From Adineta vaga (lineage: Eukaryota; Rotifera): DNA of 64,000 nt. A model generated the notes under the pieces. The model had not been told where the DNA came from. It searched no databases and was given only the letters and a program-made list of their open reading frames with translations. The DNA lies in the NCBI GenBank assembly GCA_021613535.1, contig CP075494.1, positions 9,052,001 to 9,116,000 of the forward strand, written 5' to 3'. Shown in pieces: positions 28,057 to 40,426 of this stretch. Position 1 is the first letter of the stretch. Every line of letters begins with the position of its first letter. The position numbers and the translations under genes were made by a program.

Positions 28057-30353
28057 CTAAATTGGAGAAAAAAATGTATGTAAAGGGGCTGGATAGGCTG
28101 GTGTTGGAGTATTATGATAGTTTTGTTGACGTTTTAAAATAGGAGTAGCAAGTTGTCGTTTATGTATTGATGATAAGGATTCATTAGTTTCATTATCTTC
28201 GAGATATTTTGTCCAAAAATCGGAAGATATTTGTAAGAAATTTTCAAGTATTTTCGTTTGTTTATGTGTTTCCCCGATGATATCCGCATCGGATATATGC
28301 TTTGTTGAATAACCAATTACTGATGGACCCTAAAAGAAAAAGATAAATCGATCAAAGAAAGCGAGGTTTTCTAAGAGAAAACCTTTACCATAGTTCGACT
28401 AAGATTCGAGATCGGCATTCGGCAAAGTGGTGATAATGCAACACGTTGTAAATGAAGAATAAGAAATGCTAATGTATCACGATTAGGTTTAGGTAATTGT
28501 TGAATAAGTGAATCGAATTTTTGTTGTTGAGTTAATTCCGATTCTTCATCAACAATAGCAGCAAATGATTTCCATAATGCATCGGTAAGTAAAGATTCCG
28601 AAAGTGAACGAAGAAAATCTTTGACAACACCACATATTAAATGTATATCATGATAATGTGATAAATCTAATAAACCTGTACGAGATTTAAGTAAACGTTC
28701 TTTCAACTCTTTGACTTGACCTTCAACACTGAAATCAAGAGAAATAGGATACTAATATTTATGTTTACAGCAGAATGGAATAACTTATTTCAATATAAAA
28801 AACATACACATTTAGTCGATAGATGCCAACTTCTTGTAATCCTCGTTGTTCAATTTCTTTAATACAATGTACAAGTAATGCTGGTACTTGTAATTGATTC
28901 GATTCTCGAGATGTAAATTTGGCTACAACACCACGATTTGGTGTTTTCACATTTGGTAAACAAAGTGTTGTACAATTTTCTTTACAACCCGTATGACAAA
29001 GAGCATTACATGCTTGACAACGATACGCTAATTTACCGAAATGTATACGTTTGAGACACTAAAAAGAAGTATAAAATAATTCGCATACTTTTTCAAAAAT
29101 CAATACCACACAACATGTTTCTGGTATGAGAATATTTCTTGAAATAAAATAATGTGCTTTAGAACGTAATGTTCCAATACTACATGGACTTCCTTTACTC
29201 ATTCCATTTGCTAAAGGTGTTGATGGTGTAAGAGTTTTCTGTTCTGTTGATGGACTTGTTAGTTTCAATAGTTTGGGATGAAGTGGAGTAGGTACGTCAT
29301 GTTCAGGATGATCTTGACTCTCAGAATGTTTTGACCAAAAAACATCATCTGTACTTAATTCTGATTCTTCTATAAGGAAAACAAATTTGTTGTTATATGA
29401 TATTTTATAAGGAAAGATTAAATAACCTGATTTATTATGAAGAAATTCTTTCGATGGTTTACGTATTTTTTGTTTAGCTCGTTTATGAACTGAGATTGAA
29501 TGTCGAGATGAACGTGCAACAGTTATATTTGCATAGGGTGAGCCACATAATTGATCAATTTCTACTTCATTGTTGTTCACGTCAACTTTTGCCGTTGTTG
29601 TTGTTGTTGTTGTTGTTGTTTTTGTTGAAGGTTCATATGATAACTTGAAATCATTCGTTAGATCTGATCGTTTTATTATACCAATGCCAGTTGATTGACT
29701 AACAACTTTCGGCATATATGAAGTCTCTGGATCTAATTCATCACCAGTACAATTTTTATCAGATAAATCTGCTGTTGTTTCACTCTCAGACATTATGGAA
29801 TCTCTATAGCGACAAAGAAATATATGATTTAATCATTGATGTACCGAAAATGAAAAGACAAACCGAAGAATATCACATAATTGATCATAGGTATTTTGTT
29901 CAATTATTGAACCTTTAATTCGATCTAAACATTGTTGAAGTTGAGAAAGACGTTCACTATTTCGTTTATTATGTTGAGTTAAACGAAGAATATGTGAACT
30001 AAATTCAAAAGAATCAGGTACAAAACGTACATCTCAAGATAAATATTACCTTTGTGATTGCATTTTTTTATCTTTGCGTTCCAATTCTATACGATCCTGT
30101 TCAATATGTTGTTCTAATTGATTAGCATACGCACGTAATTCATTATATTTTCGACGAAGATCATTATGAAATGTTAAAAATGTATCAAACTCTACGATAA
30201 ATACTATATGTACGATCAATATAAACATATTGTTATTAACATACCTTGATCACATGCATATTGTGCTAAAAGACTATTCTTCATAAGAGTATCTTGATAA
30301 GTGATTAGATTCTGTAATCTTGTTCTAAAATCTGTATCAGAACTAATCTCCAT
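28057..30353 (-). CDS. RACGAP1: Rac GTPase-activating protein 1 (MgcRacGAP)
   Basis: Eight exons (30245-30353, 30050-30191, 29864-29998, 29427-29803, 29107-29369, 28808-29058, 28389-28728, 28057-28329) join in phase to 629 aa, the same size as vertebrate RACGAP1. An N-terminal coiled coil (about 1-130, with ELRAYANQLEQHIEQDRIEL) would bind MKLP1 to form centralspindlin. A low-complexity linker includes a run of nine Thr coded by the GTT repeat at 29596-29622. The C1 zinc finger starts at AHYFISRNILIPETCCVC and ends CHTGCKENC. The RhoGAP domain has the arginine finger in EVGIYRLN, then KDFLRSLSE and NRDTLAFLILHLQRVA. This is a cytokinesis protein acting on Rho-family GTPases at the midzone. 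The C-terminal tail is short. Confidence 0.93.
29596..29622. repeat. Coding GTT trinucleotide repeat
   Basis: A GTT/GTT run on the + strand inside the RacGAP1 gene encodes a stretch of threonines in the linker before the C1 domain. Its length probably varies between alleles. Confidence 0.75.
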
Positions 30354-30864
30354 AATTATTTATGTACTAAGTGAATAGATAGAAAGAATAGGCCGAATAG
30401 AAAAGTTCGTTTCGATTTATATAGTGAATCTTTGTAGATATTAACCAATAAGAAAATAAGTATATGAATTTAGATTTTGAACATGAACATTACAAAGAGA
30501 ATTTCGTTCTTAAATAGATGGCGTTTGATTATATCATTCGTTATCGTCTTTTGACAATGTTTGCACAAAATTATCGCTCTCGATAAATCGTATTTTTATT
30601 CGATTATTAATATAATCACATATACAAAATTTTATAATAAAATATCAACTTCTAAAGTGCAAATATTCATTTGTCTCTTGTTTGATTTATCAACAAGAAC
30701 AATGAATAAACTAAATAGACAGAAATTATTTTTTTTTGTTTTGAGATTGCTGAAGAAAGAAAATCAGAAAGAAACACTTGGAAAAGATGAAACTAGGAGA
30801 AAGAAAAATAGTGCAAGTCTACGAAAGAAAGACGTTCGGGTAAAGCATAGATATATGTTTAGAA
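30354..30864. other. Spacer between tandem genes
   Basis: 511 bp between the stop of PPP2R3 and the start of RacGAP1, both on the minus strand. It must hold the PPP2R3 3' UTR and RacGAP1 promoter. Nothing else is seen. Confidence 0.5.
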
Positions 30865-33761
30865 TTAGTCTTTCCAACGTTTCAACTCATCTTCCAAATC
30901 ATCAATTTTATTATTCAATTCTGAAGCATTTCGTTGTGGTGAAGAGCCAAGATTATTATTCGCTAATTTTTTATTTGTTACTGCTTCAACTTCATTATCT
31001 TCATCTTCAAAATCTTCATCATAATTTCTAGAAGAAAATAAGAATAATTTAGTTCACTCTCGAGTTTATTTTCGACTTACCCATCATCAAGATTCTCATT
31101 AGCACCATCTTCATGTGTTAAATTATCATATTCTGTTTCGGCAAATCTAACCCAATCAGATAATTCAGGTGCTTCAGGATCCTATGCATTAAATCAAGAA
31201 ATATAATTATATTTAAAAACAATTAAACAAATATTATTACTTTCAAATTTGAAAATGGATCTTTCTGTTCGTTATTCAAATATTTTTCTAGATTGAAGAA
31301 TGTATCGAAAAACACATTTGTTAATTTACATCGTTTTAAATCTTTTAATCGTATTTTATTTTCTTCTTCTGGTTTAACCAAATCTAACATCTAAATTATC
31401 ATACAAAGAAAACGTATTATCATTTAGTTCTCTAAATCATGCATACATACTTGACATATACAATCCTCAAACGGCATATATTCAATACCATAGATCTCCA
31501 TTTTATGTACTTGTTCTTGATAGAAATAATCTAATTCATACATTGACAGGATACCATCACCATCAATATCCATACAACGAAACCAATATTCGATACTAAA
31601 TTTCAAAAAAAAAGAAAACTATCTTAGTTCTTATATACACAAACGTGACTTTCAACTGTTCGACCTATGATCGATATCAGTTGACCTTCAATAAATATGA
31701 ACTACTATAGTAAGATGATAAAAGATATGTAACATACCTTGTTTGTGAACGTTTATCTTCTTCCGATATTAGAAACCATACGAATTCATAATAAGACATC
31801 TTTCCTTCTTTCATATTTGAACTACTACAAAATATCAAAATGATTTAGTTAAAATTGTAATACAAAAGTGATTTACCTTGAAATAGCACCAGAAAATATT
31901 CGATCAATCATTTTATTAGAAATTGCTATGAAACAAATTTCTTTTCAATATCAAATAAAAATAAGCAAGAACGTTTACCTCCATTACAATGTTTAGCTAA
32001 ATCATCTCGACTAATAAATAAATCATGATCAGAATCTAATTCCCAGAATTTACAATAGATAACATAGAAATGTTCATAAGAGAAATAATCATGTATACGA
32101 TTTATATCATCTTCTTGTTCAAGTCGATCGAATGTCTAATGAAAATATATCAATGTAAAGTCTAGATGTAATTTTATATTTACTTGAATAAAATTTGATC
32201 GTCTCAATTCTTGTATAGTTAATTTTCCACTCCACGATCGATTACAATTATAATAGACTCTGCCTACAACAGTTTTGATATATCTTGAATGAAATTCTTT
32301 AGCTTCGCGAAGAAATTTTAAGCCTGGATGTGTATCGATTATATCTTGTACTAAATAGTCCCAATCATCTACAGTTAAATAATGACGATTCATTGGTAAT
32401 GGGGATGATCCGGGTGAAGATGAATGTAGAAGTAAATAGATAAATTTTAATGGATGATCATGATTTGTTTTACAAACTCTAAAACAAAATAAATTGATTT
32501 TCTCATGAAAATGTCAAGTATATTTAGTTACTTAGTCCAAAATGATTCAAATTGTGTGTAATTAATCGTTGTGCTCGCTGTTATAACAGCTTTACCACCT
32601 AAACATTCATACACACACGAACGAAATAGAGGTGCTTTCCAATATAAACTTAATCCAATTAACTAGAAGAAAGAACCAATGTATATATATATGAGCTTAG
32701 AACTTTCTAACATACTTGAGCAAGTTTTCCAAAATCTTCAAGATGTAGTTTATCATGTTTAGGAACAAATAATTCTTCTTTAGCTTGTCGAAGATGTTTC
32801 GATAATATCGTTTCCGTTGTCGATGCAGGAGTCAGTTTTCCATTTGGAAAATAAAATTTCGGAATAGCTTCGACTGGTTTTGGTTTGGTTTCGATTCGAA
32901 CATTAATTGGCGTTATTTGCGGTGTAACCGTTGTAGATGGCATTGGTCGAGTAATCTTTTCATTTGATAATGTTGATGTTGGTGTTTTAGCTGTATTCGT
33001 AATGGGTGCTGGTTTATTATTGTCATGTCGTTCAGTTGGAGAAAGAACAGTGGTACTTGGTGTTCTAGGAGATTGTTCACGAGAAATATTTGATGGTGGT
33101 TGTAAAATAGGAGTTTGTTGAGATGATCTGGTTGGAGTTGTATTTGTAGTGGAAGGTGTTGAACGATTTGAAATTATATTTGTCGATGCTGAAGATGTTG
33201 ATGAAATGATATCAGGTTTAGTTGATTGTGGTGTTGAAACTTTCTCTGTGATTACCTGATATAGATGGAAACAACTATAGTAGTTCTTTTAAAATAGAGA
33301 TGAAAACTTACTGGTTGATGATCAACAGTAGTCGGAGTGGTATTATCTGTTAAAGGCTTCTTTACTATACGTAGTTTTTTGTCATCATTATTACCACTTA
33401 TACCAGGTGTAATTTCAGCAACCGAATAATTATTTGATGAACTAAAACGTGGACTTGATGGAGTTCGGGGTACAGGTGAGACAGGTGGTGAATCAAAATG
33501 TTGAGATTTTGAAAATCCTCCACCTCGTGTTGCATGAATCTGAAATAAATTTGTTCTGTTATGAAATTTCTCAATAGAAACATTTATATAAACCTTGGAA
33601 TAAACGATAGGTTCAGGCATTTTACTATTAGTTCGTACACTATGTAAAGCAGCTGAGAGCGTAGTACGTGTATCTGGTAACGAAAGCCATTGTAAGAATA
33701 GATCATTAACCATCTTAGTGATGGGTATCGATGTATTAGCGGTTGTCATTGTACTGCTCAT
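30865..33761 (-). CDS. PPP2R3: PP2A regulatory subunit B'' (PR72/PR130 type)
   Basis: Twelve exons (33594-33761, 33312-33539, 32716-33255, 32532-32662, 32184-32478, 31979-32135, 31877-31924, 31738-31824, 31451-31595, 31241-31391, 31081-31181, 30865-31027) join in phase to 737 aa. It directs protein phosphatase 2A to substrates in a calcium-dependent way. Residues 1 to about 310 are low complexity (Ser/Thr/Pro). The conserved core begins [10 protein letters not shown] and continues through [20 protein letters not shown] and [17 protein letters not shown]. Two EF-hands are visible: [13 protein letters not shown] (degenerate last ligand) and [16 protein letters not shown] (complete). The tail is acidic and ends in a short coiled segment. 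Its start is 108 bp after the UBASH3 stop, with an acceptor-like AG at 33804-33805. Confidence 0.92.
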
Positions 33762-33869
33762 TTTTATTATTTAATTATCACATGTATATGGACGGCATTA
33801 TATCTACAATAAACAAAACAACAACAACAACTAAGTTTTATCGATAAATTAAAAACATAGAAGTCAATA
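33762..33869 (-). promoter_or_regulatory. Operon-like spacer with trans-splice acceptor candidate
   Basis: Only 108 bp lie between the UBASH3 stop and the PPP2R3 start on the same strand. On the minus strand a GTT-rich, T-rich tract leads to TTTATTGTAG (AG at 33804-33805), 42 nt before the ATG. The UBASH3 stop itself overlaps AATAAA (AAT AAA TGA). Rotifers are known to use spliced-leader trans-splicing, so this could be an operon junction. Inference only. Confidence 0.4.
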
Positions 33870-35308
33870 TCATTTATTTTCTGTTGAAAAACATTTTTCA
33901 TCATAAAATGAACTTCGTCGAAATATCCATTGATCGCAATTATTATCCGTTTTTTCGATAATAGTCATCTAAAAAAATAGAGTATATGTATAGATAAAAA
34001 TTTCAACCACTCTTTCAATATTTACTGTTAGAAAATCAATATTGCGTGTAATAGAATGTAATCGATCTCGAAGAAATTTTCCGCCACATAATTTTCGTGT
34101 ACATGTTTCTAATGTTGGAGCATGAGCTAAATGACGGCATTGATTTTTATCAGGTGAAAAAAAATACAAAAACAGTAATATATTACCGATAAATAAAATA
34201 TGCAAATGATCTTGTACAGACACTTGTTCTTGTTGAATTTGTGTGATCAATTCATTCTCATGTAGTTTTTGAATCGATGTAGTAACATGATGACTTCGTT
34301 CGTAATAATCAAATTCAGTTTCTAATGGTGAAATATCAGAAATATTCATTTGCTCGTGATAGTTTTTCTCGATAGGATATTGATTCTCCAGAAGTTCTTT
34401 TTTTGTTAGAAATCGAGGTATTGTTAGATCATTTATTGTTTCATCAGTTGTATACGGTGTGATATATTCAAGTAGACCAGGTTCGATTCTATTAAGAAAA
34501 TACAGAAATTCTTCTTCTTTGATTGAGAGCTTTACCTAATCTTAAGTTTATGATGTGATTGTAATCCCTCAAGTAGTTTTGTTGCTGTTTGAACACAGCC
34601 AAGAGATGGTGATGAATAACAATAGTGGATATCGATATTTTTTTCTCGTAAAACAGTTCCTATTTAAAAAAGAAAAATGATGAAATGTGAAACTAAAATG
34701 AAAAATTGAGTTACCAGTATGATAAGCATCTTTAAGACCTTTGAAAGTAAGTGGTGGATCGAGAGCAAAATCATATATTGAAGCACGTGATGGAACCGAT
34801 TCTCTATTGATAAAAACAAAACAAGAAGAAAATTTAACGTAAAACAGTCTTGCTAACAATTTTACGGTAAAATTGGTGAAAATCGACAGAAATTTCCATT
34901 TTTATCAAATGCTTGTTGTAACCATTGCGATGAATAATAATAATCAAGTCGTTCACCATGTCGAAGTATAAATAAACGAATTGGTCCTTGTGTAATAGGT
35001 AATGGTCTAAGAATTGGATAAGCTGTTTCATTGATAAAATTAATATTTAATGAATCATCAAATTCTGACTTTGTTTCTTGATTAGTCAATGAATTTTTCG
35101 ATAAACCAAAAACTTTATGTAAAAAGCTTCGTATACCATATTTGGACTTTTTATTCCAAGCTAAAGACTGTTGTGAGCTAATTGCCAACATCGATAATGT
35201 TGTTGGATAGACATCTAAATCAGATGGATAACTACTTGTCACTGAACATAATTCCAATTCATGATTAGGTTTATCATCATTCTCTATTTGTTCTATCGGC
35301 GCAGTCAT
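33870..35308 (-). CDS. UBASH3/STS-type histidine phosphatase domain protein
   Basis: Six exons (34866-35308, 34715-34803, 34536-34659, 34187-34488, 34026-34126, 33870-33968) join in phase to 385 aa. The ATG at 35308 was chosen; an upstream in-frame ATG at 35353 would add 15 residues. The C-terminal two thirds match the phosphoglycerate-mutase-like domain of UBASH3A/B: LFILRHGERLD, DPPLTFKGL, YSSPSLGCVQTATKLLE, KIRIEPGLLEY and FIAHAPTLETCTR. Family members dephosphorylate Tyr on signalling kinases. Both histidines are kept, but the Arg in the family's SPALRCVQTA is Gly here (codon GGC). The UBA and SH3 domains that precede this domain in UBASH3 are absent; instead there is a 100-residue polar stretch. 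Activity is therefore uncertain. Confidence 0.8.
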
Positions 35309-36504
35309 GTTAATAATATAACATTTGATTGATGATTTTGTGAGAAAAAACAAGTGAATGTTTTCATTCTTTGGTGTTTATACGAGAAAAACTTTTGAAT
35401 AATTGATTGATTTGTATTGTTTTTGTTTATGAAAATGATATTGAGTTCATTCATAAGATTAAAAAGAACTTGTTCTTCATCGTCTCGTTTCATATTCCAT
35501 TTGTTGTCTTCAACTGCAAATCAATAAAAATTATCCAGCAAATTAAATAATAAAATAACGTATACTATTTTTTTTTATGCTACACTCTTAAATTTAAGCT
35601 ACTCAGAATAGAAAATGTATATCAATCTGAGCATGCAAAAGCAGTCATGCGCAGGAAGTAGTAATCATGAAGTCCTTCACATTCTGTTATTTAGTTGATA
35701 GAAATGAATGTTTAAACGACGATCGTCATATGATTGATTTCCAGTATATAGATCGATATCTCTTCGAAATTACTATTCGATTTTTTTCTTCATCATCAAT
35801 ATGAAACATAGAGAAAGAAAAACAACATTATTTCTCGAGAATATTTTTTTCTACTCTCATTATAATATTATTTTTTTTTTATCATCATAATTTTCAACTT
35901 ACCTAACGGCATATATAAACAGGTATTGAGTTAACGATTTTTGACAAGGTAGACATTGAAGAGAAAAACGTTCATCTAAAAAAAAGATTTAAAGGTCAGA
36001 TGAAGAAAAAAATCTAGTATTAGTTTGTTGCTATACAACGCTCATGAAATGATTTCAAGGTAGTTTTATATACGTAGAGATATAGAAAAGAAAGAAAAAA
36101 TATGAATGAAGTGTGACAGACAGATGCGTGAAATTAAAGAATTTTTCTTCGTTCCTATTGGTTTTAAATAACCAACAAAACCGTCTTAATGACGGATGTC
36201 GCTCGTGAACGATATTTAATACTTATGTGAATGGTTTTATTATATAATCGATGGATATCTTCTTTTCTACATATAGGTTTCGAATAATGACGATTTATTT
36301 CAAGATATCTCATGAAAACATAGAAAATCGTTTCGAATTTATCACATGAATTATAAAATACTTTTGGAAAGAATTGAAAATTTATTTGGAAATCTCTCTA
36401 TATAAAATACAAATATTCAATTAAATAAATAGAATGTTACGGTAATCTTTAAAATATGCATTACAGAAGAAAAAAGAGAAAACAAATTGTGGTGGAATGA
36501 TTAT
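35309..36504. other. Intergenic, no gene seen
   Basis: About 1.2 kb of AT-rich sequence between the UBASH3-like start and the GH5 stop. Neither UBA nor SH3 coding sequence could be found here on the minus strand. Confidence 0.5.
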
Positions 36505-38259
36505 CTACCATTCGGCTGTTGAAAGAATATCTACAACACCAATCACTGGTGGATCACTACTCGTCACATACTGTGCTTTTGGTTCTACAAGAATCACATT
36601 TGCATCTGTTGGATCAATAGTCCATTTTAAAGCGGCATTAACAGTTATATTATAACTTTGTTTAGGAAATTGCATGGGTGGAATAAAGATTTCTGTTGGC
36701 TTCTTGATTGTTAAATCAAGATAATAGGATAAATAAAACATTCGTTGCTTAGCAATATACTGCATAGCAATCGGTTTACCAGCAATTGCACGTGCATAGA
36801 TACGTGATACACGTTGAATTGCTGATGTATGACCGAAAACATCACCCCAGAACGCCCACGATTGAAGAAATTGATCTGCAGCATCTAAACCCCAATCAAG
36901 TTGTTCATCACATGTTGGTGACCCATCACAGCCACCAAATTCAGTTAAAAATGCTGAACCACCTAATTGATTCAGGTCAGTTTGAACAGAATGAAATAAT
37001 GCTGGTCCTTCGACATCATCACAGAGAAGACGATCAACAACTGGAATGGTTGCATTACCTGGTACAGGTATAAGTGATAGAATTATACAATAATAATGGT
37101 ATGAAAGAACACTTCGATCACGATAATCATCACCACCGGGTACATGTGTAAAACCTGTACCAAAATATTTACCATTTAGTCGAACTAAAATCACGAAGAG
37201 AAATCTGTATAAAAAAAAGCAAACTACTTTCGAATCGTAACATACCACCCCAAGTAACCGGTTCATAGAAGATCAATGTATCATTATCAACTGAACGTAT
37301 CGCTTTAGCTAATTTGTCATATAATGGTTGTAAATTTTTTGCTCCTGCAATACCAGGTAGAAATAAAGTTGGATTGGTAAAAAAATCTCCAGCCCAAGGT
37401 TCATTGATAAGTTCGTATCTTCGAAATAAGAAGAAAAGTTTTTTTTAATTCAAATTCATACAGATTTGTCTTTTACCCAATCACATTTGGTTGATCTTTG
37501 AATGTACTAGCTACTAATCGCCAAAAATTACTCATTGATTCAACAGCACCACCAACATTGTCATATAAACATTGAAAACCATGCGAACATGCTTGTGTTA
37601 AATAACTAGAATTCGATACAATAATATGTGATATTCGGATTTCTTTTCTCTATTGATTTCTACTTACAGATCAAACCAACTTAAACCTGTAGCTGACTTA
37701 AATGGCCAAGGATCTAAAATTAAATGAATGAAAGAAAATCCAATAAGAAATCTTATTTTCTTACATGGATGATCTGGTGGAGGAAATCGATCATATAACC
37801 ACGCAGGTATGCCGTCGTAACTTCCCGTGCGACTTGATAATAAATCTTGATGCATATCAAACAAAACAAATATTTGATTTGATTCAAGTAATTCAACAAT
37901 TTGTTTCATTACATTCAAATAAGTAACATTATATTTTTGTGGTTGAGGTTCAACACCTGCCCACATCATTCTAAAGTATAAAACAATCATAATTCGATAA
38001 GAACAAGATCAAATCAATACCCAAGTCGAATGAAATTAACACCCCATTGTGAAAGATTTGCTACATTAACAGGATCCAATAGTTCTGGTGGATACCATGG
38101 AGGTCCTTTCAAAACGAAATTAATACCATGATAAATTCTAGCACGTCCTGAATCATCAATAATTAACGAATCTGTTACATGAACATTTGCTGAACCGTTA
38201 CAGTAATTAATTAATAGAAAAAAAGAAAGAACGACGAAGATAGAAAATTTTTGTTTCAT
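36505..38259 (-). CDS. Secreted GH5 endoglycoceramidase-like enzyme
   Basis: Six exons (38021-38259, 37765-37970, 37668-37713, 37477-37605, 37246-37418, 36505-37184) join in phase to 490 aa. The ATG at 38259 begins a signal peptide (MKQKFSIFVVLSFFLLINYC). GH5 landmarks follow: GVNFIRLGY, VLFDMHQDL, the acid/base Glu in YELINEPW, and the nucleophile Glu in LTEFGG. The IYHGINFVLKGPPWYPPE start and the DMHQD and ELINEPW spacing match endoglycoceramidases, which release the whole glycan from glycosphingolipids. A C-terminal beta-rich domain (PTEIFIPPMQFPKQSYNITV on) also fits that family. Several N-glycosylation sites fit secretion. In a filter-feeding animal it may digest food lipids or act in lysosomes. 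Such enzymes are patchy in animals and common in actinobacteria and fungi. Confidence 0.88.
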
Positions 38260-38982
38260 CTTCAAATAATAATATAATATTCATTATCATCATTTTTATT
38301 TATATCAAAGATAAGAGCACACAACTCTTTTTATCAATATCTTACAATTTGAAAAGAAAGAAAAAAAAAGGAGAACGGAATACTTGACATGACCTAGATC
38401 TTATTAGAAATGCACTGATGATCGATTGAACGTAACTGTCAGTTATCTTCTGATACTAGTGAATTAATTAGATATTCAAACTTTTAATAAAACAAAGAGA
38501 TTGCCAAGATTTGTTTAGAATGAAAACTTGGAGTAGTGGTAGAACTTCAAACGCAGATAATTATAAAAAATTATTTGATGAAAAACAAATAAACGTAATA
38601 CGAAGCAAATGTATAGACCAATAAACATATGGAGTCGATAGAGAGTGCCAGAAGTTGATATGTAAATTTTATATTACTTCTATTATTTCATTTTGTTATT
38701 TATGGTAAATAGAGTTCACATATTCAGATCTCGTTGACATTTATACTTAGTGAACTTTCTTCTCTATTTAATAAGCATACAAATATTGATGACTATTTAT
38801 GTTTCAGAGAAGTGATCTGGCCAGTCAATTGCTGTTTTTTTTAGAAAGAATCAGTTTAAAGTAGAAGATGATAGATAAAATATCATCCAATAATTCTACA
38901 ATATCCAGATTGTATAATAAATTAGCTAGAATATATGAAACAGAAACGTTCTATAAATATTAATAGAATTTGTTTTTGTTAG
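38260..38982. other. Intergenic, no gene seen
   Basis: About 720 bp between two minus-strand genes, containing the GH5 promoter and the GST 3' UTR. No further feature. Confidence 0.5.
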
Positions 38983-39597
38983 TTAAAACGGTGTCTTTGG
39001 TCGTTTTTTCAAATACTCGGCAATTTTCGGATGCTTTTCGACTTCCGCACGATTTTTTCGTAACCATGGATAATTTTCCAAACAATTCTCGTCACACTGA
39101 AGAATTGTTTCTCCAAGATCATAGAAAAATAAATCTGCCCATGTCAATTGATTATCAACAAAATAAATACCACCATTACTATACAATCCAGCTAAAGTTT
39201 CCAGATTTTTCAAATAGTCTGCTAAATCATTGCCAAAAGTTTGTAATAACTGTTGTTTTTTACTGCCAGTTTTTTCTTGACGAATAGACATGATTACCGA
39301 AAGAATATCATTGATCGTATCAGCAACAGCTTCAACTTTTGCCTGTTCAATATTATCTCTACCAGCTAAATGAAATTGTTTAGCAAGAAAACGTGCAATC
39401 GTAGTTGATTGTACTATTTTAATATTATTATATTCAAGAACAGGTATTTGACCTAACGGCGTTTCGGGTTTATGTGCTGGCCATTCTTGAAATTCGTAAC
39501 GTACGTCATCATATTTTTGACCAGCTACAGTAAAAATCAAACGAGAGACTTCGGCACGACCACGAGCATTGAAGTAGTAGAGTTTGTAGATAGACAT
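38983..39597 (-). CDS. Glutathione S-transferase, sigma class
   Basis: 204 aa in a single exon, the normal length. The thioredoxin-fold half has the catalytic Tyr in YKLYYFNARGRAEVSR, the cis-Pro in GQIPVLEY and the Gln-Ser pair that holds glutathione (IVQSTTIARFLA). The helical half has LADYLKNLETLAG and TWADLFFYDLGE. Sigma GSTs conjugate glutathione to lipid peroxides and, in vertebrates, isomerise prostaglandin H2. Cytosolic. Expanded antioxidant sets are known in bdelloids, which survive desiccation. Absence of introns is unusual next to intron-rich neighbours and could reflect retroposition or simply intron loss; the complete frame indicates a working gene. Confidence 0.93.
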   Translation of the reverse strand: MSIYKLYYFNARGRAEVSRLIFTVAGQKYDDVRYEFQEWPAHKPETPLGQIPVLEYNNIKIVQSTTIARFLAKQFHLAGRDNIEQAKVEAVADTINDILSVIMSIRQEKTGSKKQQLLQTFGNDLADYLKNLETLAGLYSNGGIYFVDNQLTWADLFFYDLGETILQCDENCLENYPWLRKNRAEVEKHPKIAEYLKKRPKTPF

Positions 39598-40426
39598 TGG
39601 TGATATTTGAAGAAGAAATGAGAATAAGTAATAAGCAGATCATCACCTTTATATACAAGAAGGAAGTTGATTGCAAATACGCTTGTTCTTCTGTTCTCTA
39701 TTATTTTTGCCTCGTCATTATTATTTGAAAAATTACAAGGCTCGAGAAATCGGAGGAGATCGATGACAATGTCTATTTTACTTCCAAACAAAGATACATG
39801 TAAAGCTGTAAGTTTTATTTTGCCGATTTGAATGACAAATCTCTTTTGTAATGTCATTTAAAGATCAAATAACCTAAGACTAGCACATACGCTTTAAAAT
39901 GATTGGTATTGGTAGGAATAGTTTGATAACAACTAAACCTCGTCTGTCAATAGATACATACATGTGTAACTTGACGAATGAGCAACTGCGAACCAATTGA
40001 CTTAGATCGTCGCTGATAAGGATGATATCTTTACTCGTGAGTTAAGAAATATAAAGATATTCTATTTTTTCACCTGAAGATTGTCATGAATGTGTTAATT
40101 TAAAGAAAGCAAATGGAAAAATTAAGATAGATTACTATTTCTACAGTACGATCAACCAATCACGATGTCATTCAGATACTTGTCATAATAATTCAATATA
40201 GCTGATTTTATTTTCAATTATTCTCATGAATTCTCCTCAACTTGAGTGCAGATACGAACTTAGATAAACTTCTTTAGATACTATAGGAGAATTTCTTATG
40301 GAAACAATTTCATCTCTTTTGCAACTAATCCATACATCAATTATTGGGAACATGCCGTTTATTGGTGGATCAGACATGTTGATAACAAATTGATAGTTGA
40401 CCATTTGATACATTCAGCATTTATTG
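39598..40426. other. Intergenic, no gene seen
   Basis: About 830 bp between the GST start and the F-box remnant. It contains the GST promoter. No further feature is recognised. Confidence 0.5.

Noticed and set aside
29370-29426. Residues translated from the GTTATT...TATAG segment in RacGAP1 as part of the protein
   Set aside because: Although open, the segment has intron ends, AT-rich composition and no counterpart in the family; treated as an intron.
30001-30049. Early acceptor in RacGAP1 giving a VRFVPDSFEF segment
   Set aside because: The frame does not join the previous exon; the acceptor ending at 29999 does.
34127-34186. Open segment in the UBASH3-like gene read as coding
   Set aside because: Removing it as an intron restores FIAHAPTLETC, which matches the family's second catalytic His; keeping it inserts a hydrophobic stretch.
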